Assembly (NCBI GenBank): GCA_944359595.1
Contig: CALVSV010000129.1
Location: 1 to 8,893 of the forward strand
Source: an uncultured Bacilli bacterium
GTDB taxonomy: Bacteria > Bacillota_I > Bacilli_A > RF39 > UBA660
DNA: 8,893 nt
Direction: 5' to 3'
Shown here: positions 1 through 7,073 of the stretch, one piece after another
Layout: each line of letters begins with the position of its first letter
Numbering within the stretch: position 1 is the stretch's first letter
Program-made: the position numbers and the translations under genes
Notes under the pieces: generated by a model
What the model was told of the DNA's origin: nothing
Seen by the model: the letters and a program-made list of their open reading frames with translations, nothing else
The model's database searches: none

Positions 1-267
1 GGGGAAGGCAACACGAGAACAACAGCAGTATTTATTAAAAAGTATCTTAATAATATGGGATTTAATGTTAATAATGATATGTTTAAAGAACACAGTTTAT
101 ATTTTAGAAATGCTTTAGTTAGAAGTATTTATGGAAATATTCCAAGAGGAATTTATCCTACATTTGATTATTTAGTAATGTTTTTTGAAAATTTATTACA
201 AGGTAAAAATAATGAATTAAAAAATAGAGATTGTAGGATTAGGAGATATTGCAAACCCACCCCATGA
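1..267 (+). CDS. Fic-domain protein, C-terminal part (5' end outside window)
   Basis: The reading frame is open from base 1 and ends in TGA at 265-267, giving 88 residues of a gene that begins upstream. It opens with GEGNTRTTAVF, the second half of the Fic active-site loop HPFx(D/E)GNxR, with the first half cut off. The later residues FRNALVR, IPRGIYPTFDYL, MFFENLL and ELKNRD match the tail of the small bacterial Fic proteins with an EGNTR-type loop (family knowledge). Fic enzymes usually transfer AMP from ATP to a hydroxyl on a target protein; some are toxins. The loop glycine/glutamate/asparagine/arginine positions are intact, so the part seen is not obviously dead. No (S/T)xxxE(G/N) inhibitory helix is visible in this part, so the regulation class cannot be set. 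The last 11 residues (CRIRRYCKPTP) are unlike the usual ending, and a better-looking continuation lies in the +1 frame (see findings). Confidence 0.85.
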   Translation, partial: GEGNTRTTAVFIKKYLNNMGFNVNNDMFKEHSLYFRNALVRSIYGNIPRGIYPTFDYLVMFFENLLQGKNNELKNRDCRIRRYCKPTP

Positions 268-359
268 GAGAAGAAACTATATCTTAAATAATCTCTAGAC
301 TTTCTTAATATATTTATTTTATCTTCAAAATTTATAGTTTTGATACATTTCTAATGATT

Positions 360-409
360 AAAAAATATTGCTTATAAAAGACATTTTTATCTCTGAAGCA
401 ATATTTTTT
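360..409. terminator. Symmetric hairpin terminator between fic fragment and yigZ
   Basis: A perfect 14-bp inverted repeat (arms 360-373 and 396-409, AAAAAATATTGCTT and its complement) encloses a 22-base loop that itself contains a 6-bp stem (ATAAAA/TTTTAT). The right arm ends in six T on the plus strand and the left arm gives six T on the minus strand, so it can act in either direction. It would end transcripts of the upstream fic gene. No gene is seen between 268 and 482. Confidence 0.75.
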
Positions 410-447
410 ATTTGTCGTTTGTTTTGGATGTTTTTTTTATAAAAATT

Positions 448-456
448 TGTTATAAT
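448..456 (+). promoter_or_regulatory. Extended -10 promoter for the yigZ-like gene
   Basis: TGTTATAAT: a consensus TATAAT (451-456) preceded by TGn, the extended -10 form. No good -35 hexamer lies 16-18 bp upstream; TTGGAT at 424-429 is 21 bp away. The start codon is 26 bp downstream, giving a leader of about 20 bases. Confidence 0.5.
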
Positions 457-482
457 CAGATAAGAGATTAGGGATTGATGTT

Positions 483-1034
483 ATGTATACTATATTAGAT
501 AAATATATATTTGAATATGTGATTAAGAAATCTAGATTTATTGTGTTGTTAATACCAATAAATAAAGACGATAATATTAATAATATATTAGAGGGGATTA
601 AAGATGAGTATGCTAAAGCAACACATTATTGTTATGCATATAAACTAGGTGTATATTCAAAATATAGTGATGATGGTGAACCTAGTGGAACTGCTGGAAT
701 ACCTATATTAAATGCGTTAAATTCTAGAGATTTAAACAATATATTGTGTGTAGTAATTAGATATTTTGGAGGTATTAAATTTGGCGCTTCTCCCCTTTTA
801 AGAACTTATGGTAAAGTTGTAAGAGATTCTTGTGATAATATTAAATTTAGTAAGATTATTGAGTATTATTATTTAGATATTGAATTTAATTATGATAGTA
901 AACAATATATTGATAGTATAGTAAATTTGTATGTATTTAATAAATATTATGATGATAAAGTACATTATTCTTTAAAAATACCAATGAATAAAAAAGAAGA
1001 AATATTAGATAAGTTAAAAATATATTTAACTTAA
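483..1034 (+). CDS. yigZ: YigZ/IMPACT family protein
   Basis: This 183-residue protein carries the UPF0029/IMPACT signature DDGEPSGTAGIPIL (about residues 63-76) followed by VIRYFGGIKFG (91-101), and a preceding KATHYCYAYKLG segment typical of the N-terminal domain. Residues from about 125 on fit the small C-terminal ferredoxin-like domain. The family usually has 200-215 residues, so this one is slightly short. In the usual signature the glycine strip reads close to LGAGGLxRAY; here it is FGASPLLRTY. The biochemical role of bacterial YigZ is not settled; eukaryotic IMPACT modulates GCN2, and a link to nucleotide or translation stress is only family inference. The ATG at 483 is preceded by a modest AGGG (469-473) and an extended -10 box. 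The gene converges with mraY, with 13 bp between the stop codons. Confidence 0.9.
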   Translation: MYTILDKYIFEYVIKKSRFIVLLIPINKDDNINNILEGIKDEYAKATHYCYAYKLGVYSKYSDDGEPSGTAGIPILNALNSRDLNNILCVVIRYFGGIKFGASPLLRTYGKVVRDSCDNIKFSKIIEYYYLDIEFNYDSKQYIDSIVNLYVFNKYYDDKVHYSLKIPMNKKEEILDKLKIYLT

Positions 1035-1051
1035 TAATATTTCTTTTTTAT
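988..1051. terminator. Bidirectional A/T hairpin at the yigZ/mraY convergence
   Basis: The outer arms 988-1007 and 1035-1051 pair over 17 bp with one 3-base bulge (GAA at 996-998 or 999-1001). An inner 8-bp stem, AAGTTAAA (1011-1018) with TTTAACTT (1025-1032), closes a 6-base loop. The right arm contains six T (1044-1049), and the left arm gives six T on the minus strand. It spans the yigZ stop (1032-1034) and the mraY stop (1048-1050). Stability is limited by the lack of G-C pairs. Confidence 0.6.
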
Positions 1052-2028
1052 AACCATACTCCAAAGAATATGCCACCCATACATAAAATAAATCCTATTA
1101 CCCAAAACATTTTTACAATGTCTCTTTCTTTCCAACCTAGCTTTTCAAAATGATGGTGAAGCGGTGTCATTAAAAATAATTTCTTTTTAAATAAATATAA
1201 CCATATTATTTGTAATATTACACTTAATGTCTCAATTATAAATACACCACATACAATAATTAGTGTTATTTCTCTTCTAGTTAATATAGCTATTGCTGCA
1301 AGTGTTGCACCTAAGGCAAGGGATCCCGTATCTCCCATAAAAACTTTTGCAGGATTAACATTAAACACTAGAAAGCCTGCTAAACAACCAGCTAATATGA
1401 AACAAAATATACCCATATCCTCATATCCAGTTCTAAGTGATATAAGACCAAACGCTATAAAAGCTATTGCAGATAATCCACCAGCAAGTCCATCTAATCC
1501 ATCAGTAATATTTACAGCATTGCTCGCTCCAACTAATAAAAACAATATAAATACACCATATAACCATCCCATAGGTATATTTATTCCTAATGTAGATATT
1601 ATTAAAGATGTTTCTCCACCATTTTTTAAAAATACAAAGAAAAATATTATAGCTATAATTACTTGTAAAATTATTTTTTGTACTTCTGTTAATCCTTTAT
1701 TATTATGTTGTTTTATAATTAGATAATCATCTATAAATCCTATAGTTGCATAACCTATCATTACAAATAATACCATTAATAAATTTGTTGTAACCTCAAC
1801 TTTACCAAGTATATGTAATATAACAATAGAAAATAGCGTTGGTATAATAAATATTAATCCACCCATAGTTGGAGTTCCAACCTTTTTTCTATGTGCTTCC
1901 TCCATATAAATACTTAATGTTTGACTTACTCTTAACTTCTTTAACATTGGTATTAATATTAATCCACAAATTATCGCTAAAACAAAACCTACCATCAATG
2001 ACAATACTGATTTTGTAAGTAATAACAT
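1048..2028 (-). CDS. mraY: Phospho-N-acetylmuramoyl-pentapeptide transferase
   Basis: MraY transfers phospho-MurNAc-pentapeptide from the UDP precursor to undecaprenyl phosphate at the inner face of the membrane, making lipid I. The 326-residue protein is rich in membrane helices and shows all family landmarks in order: GTPTMGG (51-57), the paired aspartates FIDDYL (D100, D101) followed by KQHNNKGL (106-113), NITDGLDGLAGG (173-184), FMGDTGSLALG (230-240) and the histidine triad MTPLHHHFEKLGW (287-299). Length is normal for Firmicutes. The ATG directly follows the murE TAA with no intervening base, and the ribosome-binding site GGGTGA lies inside the end of murE, five bases before the start, so translation is probably coupled. 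It is the last gene of the minus-strand run. The neighbouring murF, ftsW, murD and murG of a standard dcw cluster are absent here. Confidence 0.97.
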   Translation of the reverse strand: MLLLTKSVLSLMVGFVLAIICGLILIPMLKKLRVSQTLSIYMEEAHRKKVGTPTMGGLIFIIPTLFSIVILHILGKVEVTTNLLMVLFVMIGYATIGFIDDYLIIKQHNNKGLTEVQKIILQVIIAIIFFFVFLKNGGETSLIISTLGINIPMGWLYGVFILFLLVGASNAVNITDGLDGLAGGLSAIAFIAFGLISLRTGYEDMGIFCFILAGCLAGFLVFNVNPAKVFMGDTGSLALGATLAAIAILTRREITLIIVCGVFIIETLSVILQIIWLYLFKKKLFLMTPLHHHFEKLGWKERDIVKMFWVIGFILCMGGIFFGVWL

Positions 2029-3387
2029 TTAAATCACCCTATCTATAATATCTAGTACGCACCTCTTATCATCATGTAAAATCTTTTCATCACCTATTAT
2101 TTGATATTTTTCATGACCTTTACCAAGTATTAGTAGTGCATCAAATTCATTTAATAAACGTATTCCTTTTTCAATAGCTTTTCGTCTATCAATTATTACT
2201 TCATAATTATTTTTAACAATTCCATATATCATATCCTTAATAATATCTTTAGGATCTTCATATCTAGGATTATCAGATGTAAGTATTACATAATCAGATA
2301 AACAAGAAGCATAATAAGCCATTTTTGCTCTTTTAGACTTCTGTCTATTGCCCCCACAACCAATTATACAATAAATTTTACCTTTTGTATATTCTTTTAT
2401 GCAATTTATAACATTATATACTGCATCTTCTGTATGAGCATAATCAATAATAATATTAGCATTATTATATGTTATATTTTCCATTCTTCCATTAGGATGA
2501 TCTAAAGAATATATAACATCTATAATTTTATTTATATCAATATTAATATGTTTTAAAATCATTATAACACTAATAATATTATACATATTATATTTGCCTA
2601 AAAGTTTTGTTTGAAATTTATATATATTTGAATCTATTAATAAATTGAATATCATTAATCTATTATTATATTTGTAATCTATTATTTTATAGTTATTAGA
2701 TTTATAGCCATAATATTCTATATTATTATTATTTTTAATAATTTTTTTATAATATTTATCATCTACATTAATAAAAGAAGTATCATATACCATATCAAAT
2801 AATTTAGATTTAGCTTCTATATAATTATCCATTGTTTTATGATAATCTAAATGATCTTGACTAATATTTGTAAATATTGCATATTTAAATCTTAATGTAT
2901 CCACCCTACCTAAACTTAATGCATGACTACTAACTTCCATAACAACATATTCAATATCTAATTTTTTACACTTTAATAATAAATCATATATATCTATTAA
3001 TTCTGGAGTAGTATTATCTAACTCTATTACCTTATTATCAATATAAAAACCTATTGTTCCAATATACGCACATCTTATATTAAGTTTATTTAATGCTTCA
3101 TATATTAAATAAGATGTTGTTGTTTTACCATTAGTACCAGTAATTCCAATTAATTTAATATCTTTAATATCATTATAATAATTATTATATAAATAGTTTT
3201 TTAAATATTCTTTTGTATTATGTACATGTATAGTTTCAACACTATAATTACCTCTTTCACATATTATTTTTGTTGCTCCATTATTTATTGCTTCATCAAT
3301 ATAATCATGTCCATCATATTTTTGTCCTTTAATAGCTACAAATATATCACCCTTATTAACTTTTTTAGAATTAATCTTAATATTCAT
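2029..3387 (-). CDS. murE: UDP-MurNAc-tripeptide synthetase (probably meso-DAP-adding)
   Basis: MurE adds the third amino acid to UDP-MurNAc-L-Ala-D-Glu using ATP in the cytoplasm. From the ATG at 3387 it has 452 residues. Visible: the ATP loop GITGTNGKTTTS (81-92), EVSSHALSLGRVD (151-163), TNISQDHLDYH (173-183), the lysine of EAKSKLF (about K193) that is normally carbamylated, HPNGRMEN (297-304), DYAHTEDAV (315-323), DNPRYEDP (372-379) and GKGHEKYQ (422-429). The DNPR motif is typical of enzymes adding meso-diaminopimelate; lysine enzymes usually lack that arginine. A TTG (3399) and GTG (3396) would add four residues, but GGTGA sits exactly five bases before the ATG, the spacing also seen at mraY and the orf upstream. 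The protein begins almost at the conserved SRKVxxGDxFVAIKG stretch (here SKKVNKGDIFVAIKG), so about 20-25 N-terminal residues usual in the family are missing. Confidence 0.95.
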   Translation of the reverse strand: MNIKINSKKVNKGDIFVAIKGQKYDGHDYIDEAINNGATKIICERGNYSVETIHVHNTKEYLKNYLYNNYYNDIKDIKLIGITGTNGKTTTSYLIYEALNKLNIRCAYIGTIGFYIDNKVIELDNTTPELIDIYDLLLKCKKLDIEYVVMEVSSHALSLGRVDTLRFKYAIFTNISQDHLDYHKTMDNYIEAKSKLFDMVYDTSFINVDDKYYKKIIKNNNNIEYYGYKSNNYKIIDYKYNNRLMIFNLLIDSNIYKFQTKLLGKYNMYNIISVIMILKHINIDINKIIDVIYSLDHPNGRMENITYNNANIIIDYAHTEDAVYNVINCIKEYTKGKIYCIIGCGGNRQKSKRAKMAYYASCLSDYVILTSDNPRYEDPKDIIKDMIYGIVKNNYEVIIDRRKAIEKGIRLLNEFDALLILGKGHEKYQIIGDEKILHDDKRCVLDIIDRVI

Positions 3388-3414
3388 ATTATTCACCAAT
3401 TAATAATATGAATA
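3381..3414 (-). promoter_or_regulatory. Hairpin over the murE start site
   Basis: A perfect 13-bp inverted repeat (arms 3402-3414 and 3381-3393) with an 8-base loop. On the murE transcript the loop carries most of the GGTGA ribosome-binding site (3392-3396), while the ATG (3387-3385) is paired inside the 3' arm. The stem has a single G-C pair. It could restrict initiation or simply be a chance palindrome in AT-rich DNA. Confidence 0.4.
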
Positions 3415-3425
3415 CAATATTAAAA

Positions 3426-3905
3426 TTATATCTTAATCAAATTATTAATAATTTTTTCTAATTGAGTTCCATATATTATTTTAGAAGATTCTAATAAATT
3501 TAAATATTCTTTAATATTATTATTATATATTATTTCTATATAAAATTTATTATTATAATAATATATATTATATTTATCTAAATTATATTTATTATATTCT
3601 TCTATTTCATAATATACTTTAGCATCATTTTTAAATAATATTTTTAAATCTAAGCTATCACCAAATATTTTAATATATTCATCATCTTCTTTAAATAATT
3701 CTATTATTATTCCATAATATTTATTTATATATACATTTATTTTATAATATCCATATAATTCTAAATTATATATAGATTTTAATTTATTTAATAATTTTTT
3801 AAAATTTTCTTGTGCATTTTCTTCTAATTTTAAATTATATTTTTTAATATAATCATTATTTAAATATATTATAAAATCATTAATATTATAATATTCTAAT
3901 TTCAT
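3426..3905 (-). CDS. Unrecognised Tyr/Asn/Ile/Lys-rich protein
   Basis: I do not recognise this 159-residue protein. It has no signal peptide and no hydrophobic run long enough for a membrane helix, and its alternating pattern (for example KINVYINKYYGIIIELFKE at 55-73 and KFYIEIIYNNN at 120-130) suggests a soluble alpha/beta fold. It contains no Pro, Arg, His, Cys or Trp, and only one Thr; almost every codon is made of A and T, which fits a fast-drifting gene. The ATG at 3905 is chosen because AGGTGA lies five bases before it; a GTG at 3914 would add three residues. It sits 46 bp after the superoxide reductase gene and 38 bp before murE, in the same direction, so it is probably in the operon. 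Its position does not reveal a role. It could be a small adaptor or regulator, but nothing in the sequence shows this. Confidence 0.75.
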   Translation of the reverse strand: MKLEYYNINDFIIYLNNDYIKKYNLKLEENAQENFKKLLNKLKSIYNLELYGYYKINVYINKYYGIIIELFKEDDEYIKIFGDSLDLKILFKNDAKVYYEIEEYNKYNLDKYNIYYYNNKFYIEIIYNNNIKEYLNLLESSKIIYGTQLEKIINNLIKI

Positions 3906-3951
3906 ATACTTCACCTAAAGTAAAATATGATAAAATTATATATTTGTTACG

Positions 3952-4320
3952 CTATTTTACTTCACAAACCCATAATCCATGTTTATTGCAGTAAGAATAT
4001 AGCTTAGATCCTTTAATATATTCAAATTGTACTTCTAATTTATCATTAGGATTAAAATAGTATGTTTCTTCTTTATTATCTGTAATCATAGTAATAAATT
4101 CTATGTAATGATCGATATCCATAACATGATTAACACATACAGTTATTTTGTTACCACTAACAGTATATGTAGGTATATGTTTTTCAAATGATGCATCAAC
4201 TGAATTTGGTTTTACAATATGCATTTCTTCTTCACAACATATAATAGATGTGTCTTTTTTAATAATTTTAATAAGTGTATCACACTTATTACATTTTTTT
4301 AATATTAATTCTTTTTTCAT
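3952..4320 (-). CDS. dfx: Superoxide reductase, desulfoferrodoxin (two-iron) type
   Basis: The enzyme reduces superoxide to hydrogen peroxide without releasing oxygen, taking electrons from rubredoxin or a similar donor; it is typical of anaerobes. The 122 residues hold both family domains. At the N-terminus C10, C13, C28 and C29 (CNKC and CC) form the desulforedoxin-type FeCys4 site. The catalytic FeHis4Cys centre is complete: EKH (H48, with the E46-K47 pair before it that assists catalysis in characterised enzymes), H65 and H71 in the VNHVMDIDHYIEFI stretch, C111 and H114 in YCNKHGLW. Length fits the class I form (about 125). The ATG follows a strong GGGAGGA and lies 14 bp after the pilD stop, so it is probably co-transcribed. 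Two TATAAT boxes on the minus strand (4351-4356, 4344-4349) could add a local promoter, but no good -35 accompanies them. Confidence 0.95.
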   Translation of the reverse strand: MKKELILKKCNKCDTLIKIIKKDTSIICCEEEMHIVKPNSVDASFEKHIPTYTVSGNKITVCVNHVMDIDHYIEFITMITDNKEETYYFNPNDKLEVQFEYIKGSKLYSYCNKHGLWVCEVK

Positions 4321-4334
4321 ATATCCTCCCTTAT

Positions 4335-5105
4335 TTATATATAATTATATATTATATCTAAAAAATCTAAATTATTAAATCCAAACATAAAAATAATTAG
4401 TGCAGATAATCCTAAGAATGGACCAAAAGGTATTATGCCATCTTTTTTTGCTACTGTAACATATAAAGCGTAAGGAAGAGCAATAATAGAAGCTAAAAAT
4501 ATATTAGCGACAATAGCTTGATAATTAAAAATTGTTCCTAATACACCCATTAATTTAATATCGCCACCACCTAAACTTTCTTTTTTAAATAATATATCAC
4601 CAAGTAATTTAACAGCATACATAATTATAAAACCTATTAATCCACCAAATATTGACATACCAAATCCATAAAATCCATCTTTAATAGTATTTAAAATAAT
4701 AAATATTATTATAGATATAATAATTATTTCATCTGGTATAACCATATATTCTATATCTGATACTATAACAATTAATATAACAGATATTAATATTAAACAT
4801 ATTATTAAATTAATAGATAATCCAAATTTTATATATGATAATAAATATAGTATACCAGTAAATAATTCATATAGAAATGATCTAAATGGTATATTTTTTT
4901 TACAATGTCTACATTTACCTAATTGTATAATATATGATATTAAAGGAATTAATTCATACCATTTTAATACATTATTACATGAATCACAATGACTTCTTCC
5001 TTTTATAAAGCTTTCCTTCTTAGGTAATCTAATACCAACTACTGTTAAGAAGGATGCCATTACGCATCCTAATATAAAGAACATTACACTTAAAAATATT
5101 TGCAT
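4335..5105 (-). CDS. pilD: Prepilin peptidase / N-methyltransferase (PilD/ComC type)
   Basis: This membrane aspartyl protease cuts the short leader of type IV prepilins or competence pseudopilins and methylates the new N-terminus. The 256-residue protein starts with a membrane helix and the family's N-terminal domain, with two zinc-type CxxC pairs (C40/C43 in HCDSC and C65/C68 in CRHC) separated by a YELIPLISY stretch. Two catalytic aspartates are present: D117 in VSDIEYMVIPDE and D182 in the GGGDIKLMGVLG segment (the GxGD motif). PFGPFLG (226-232) is also conserved. About eight hydrophobic segments fit the family. It starts 7 bp after the pilC stop. No prepilin or ATPase gene lies in the window, so its substrates are encoded elsewhere. 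Confidence 0.95.
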   Translation of the reverse strand: MQIFLSVMFFILGCVMASFLTVVGIRLPKKESFIKGRSHCDSCNNVLKWYELIPLISYIIQLGKCRHCKKNIPFRSFLYELFTGILYLLSYIKFGLSINLIICLILISVILIVIVSDIEYMVIPDEIIIISIIIFIILNTIKDGFYGFGMSIFGGLIGFIIMYAVKLLGDILFKKESLGGGDIKLMGVLGTIFNYQAIVANIFLASIIALPYALYVTVAKKDGIIPFGPFLGLSALIIFMFGFNNLDFLDIIYNYI

Positions 5106-5112
5106 AAAATCA

Positions 5113-6945
5113 CTACCCTATTTCGTTATAAATGTTAAACATTGGAACTATTACAGCTAACAATAATCCACCAACTATAAATGCAAGAAAAGCTATCATT
5201 ACTGGTTCTATAAAACTTTTTAATTGACTTACAATATTTTCATGCTGTTCAGCATAAAATACTGCAACTCTTTCCATCATGTTACCAAGTTCACCAGTTC
5301 TTTCTCCTGTAACAATCATTTCATATGCGATATCTGTGAAAGCCCAATGATTTTTAAATGCACTAGATATAGTATCACCCTTAGATAAATTTTCAATTGT
5401 TTTATATATTAAATCTTTATATATTTCGTTATTTGTAATTTTACTTAATATTTCCATACTATCTGTTATAAATACATTATGATTTATAAGTGATGCAAAA
5501 GTTTTAGCAAACGTAGTTATTTCAGAATATATAATAATATTACCAACTACTGGTATTTTCATTATAATTGTTTGTATTAGTTTTCTAAATGGTTTAATTT
5601 TCTTAAATGAATAATAAAATAACAATATAAGTATAACTAAACCACCAAATACTATGTACCAATAATTTGTTAAAAAATCACTTATCGCTACAACAATTTT
5701 TGTAATCAATGGAAGTTCTGAACCTAAATCAGCATACATATCTATAAATTGAGGTACTACCCATATCATTATAAATGTAACTATTCCAATACACATTACA
5801 AAAACAATAGATGGATATGTCATCGCAGAAACTATTTGTTTTCTAGTTTTTTCAAGAGAACCATAATAATCTCCCATATCATCCAATGTTTCTGCTAGTT
5901 CTCCTGTCATTTCCGCGGTTTTTATCATGTTTATTAATAATGGTGGAAAAGAATCTCCTTGTTTTGCTAAAGCATCAGAAAAAGCTTCACCCATTACTAA
6001 TTCATAAACAATAGATTGTAATATTTTTTTCTTACCAACATTTTTTTCTTGTCGTGCAAATATTCTCATCGCATCAATTAATGGAATACCAGCTTTAATA
6101 TATGTTGATAATTGAGTTAGTAAAAATGTCAGTTGTTTTTTATTATATTTTGGTTTATTTAAACTACTACTACCATATAAAAAGTTTATCATTTTTGAAG
6201 TTTTAACATTATATACTTCATAACCTTCGTTAGTTAAAAAAGCTATAACATCTTCTTTTGAATATGCTTCAAATTTACCTTTTATATTTTTACCTTCTGG
6301 ACTTTTAGCTTCATAAATATATGTATTTTTATTTCCTAATTCACTTTTTTTCTTTTTAGCAGAAGCAAGTTCCAACTTTTTTTCTTTTTTATCTTCTTTT
6401 ATATTTTTATTATTGTTTATAAATGATGCAATACCTTGCTTTTTTAATACATCATCACCACTTAGTTCATTAAATTCTTCTTCTATTTCTTTGATACTAT
6501 TTTTTGTATTCTTTTTATTTTCTTTTGGTTTTTTTATTTTTTCTTCCTTATGAGTTAAATCAACTTTATTCATTTCGTTAATATAATCTACAGTTTTATT
6601 TCTTGTTTCTTGATATTTTTTTAATCTTTCTTGTTCTTCTTTTTCTTTTTTTTCTCTTTCTGCTTGTAACTTTAATTGATATTCTCTTTCTTTTTCTAAT
6701 AATTGTTGTTTATTATAATCTTTTATTTCATTTTCTATATTATTTATATATTTCTTTTTATCACCAATTTTATTTTGTAAATCATTTATTTCATCTTCTA
6801 ATTCTTTCTTTTGCTGTGATAATTTATCTTTTTTACTTTTCTTTTTAAATATGGTAAAAGGAGCTGTAACACCTACAACAAAATAATGAAAAACTGAAGT
6901 AATTGGTTTAAATATAGTACCTATTACGCTTTTTTTCTTTGCCAT
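5113..6945 (-). CDS. pilC: PilC/ComGB-type inner-membrane platform protein with long N-terminal extension
   Basis: PilC/GspF proteins form the membrane platform on which the assembly ATPase drives pilus or pseudopilus growth. Of 610 residues, about 207-250 match the start of a typical PilC (YIYEAKSPEGKNIKGKFEAYS), then two T2SSF domains follow, about 271-395 and 475-602. They carry the paired landmarks AEMTGELAETLDDM (344-357) and GERTGELGNMMERV (547-560). Membrane helices lie near 375-397, 428-446 and 578-602. The unusual part is residues 1-206: a hydrophobic stretch (10-33) framed by lysines, then a strongly charged Lys/Glu helix (about 36-115, coiled-coil-like) and a polar linker. Normal PilC proteins have about 400 residues. 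The reading frame is unbroken and the ATG at 6945 has GAGGG upstream, so the extension appears real. It is the first gene of the minus-strand operon. Confidence 0.93.
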   Translation of the reverse strand: MAKKKSVIGTIFKPITSVFHYFVVGVTAPFTIFKKKSKKDKLSQQKKELEDEINDLQNKIGDKKKYINNIENEIKDYNKQQLLEKEREYQLKLQAEREKKEKEEQERLKKYQETRNKTVDYINEMNKVDLTHKEEKIKKPKENKKNTKNSIKEIEEEFNELSGDDVLKKQGIASFINNNKNIKEDKKEKKLELASAKKKKSELGNKNTYIYEAKSPEGKNIKGKFEAYSKEDVIAFLTNEGYEVYNVKTSKMINFLYGSSSLNKPKYNKKQLTFLLTQLSTYIKAGIPLIDAMRIFARQEKNVGKKKILQSIVYELVMGEAFSDALAKQGDSFPPLLINMIKTAEMTGELAETLDDMGDYYGSLEKTRKQIVSAMTYPSIVFVMCIGIVTFIMIWVVPQFIDMYADLGSELPLITKIVVAISDFLTNYWYIVFGGLVILILLFYYSFKKIKPFRKLIQTIIMKIPVVGNIIIYSEITTFAKTFASLINHNVFITDSMEILSKITNNEIYKDLIYKTIENLSKGDTISSAFKNHWAFTDIAYEMIVTGERTGELGNMMERVAVFYAEQHENIVSQLKSFIEPVMIAFLAFIVGGLLLAVIVPMFNIYNEIG

Positions 6946-6969
6946 ATTATCCCTCTATTCTTATAATTA

Positions 6970-6978
6970 AGTATATCA
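6970..6978 (-). promoter_or_regulatory. Promoter of the pilC operon (extended -10)
   Basis: On the minus strand TGATATACT: a TATACT -10 box (6970-6975) preceded by TGn. The -35 region is weak (TTTAAA at 17 bp). The start codon of pilC is about 25 bases downstream. The 128 bp between pilC and the vrrA-like start form a divergent promoter region; I could not settle on a convincing plus-strand promoter in it. Confidence 0.45.
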
Positions 6979-7073
6979 TAATAAAAAATATTTTTAAATA
7001 TTTTTAGTTATAAAAATAAATGAAATGTGTCCAATGTATATTTATTGCATATATTATTATTGGAGGAAAGCTT

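Noticed and set aside
1397..1726. Plus-strand 109-codon open frame inside mraY.
   Set aside because: It is antisense to a fully conserved gene and has no ribosome-binding site or recognisable product.
4148..4378. Plus-strand 76-codon open frame antisense to dfx.
   Set aside because: Shadow of the superoxide reductase gene; hydrophobic composition arises from the complement of its codons.
6603..6848. Plus-strand Leu/Phe-rich open frame that resembles a membrane peptide.
   Set aside because: Antisense of the Lys/Glu-rich coiled coil of pilC; poly-Leu/Phe is the expected complement of Lys/Glu codons.
7020..7073. Upstream ATG giving the vrrA-like protein a Cys/Ile-rich leader resembling a signal peptide.
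   Set aside because: No ribosome-binding site before 7020, while GGAGG is perfectly placed before ATG 7074.
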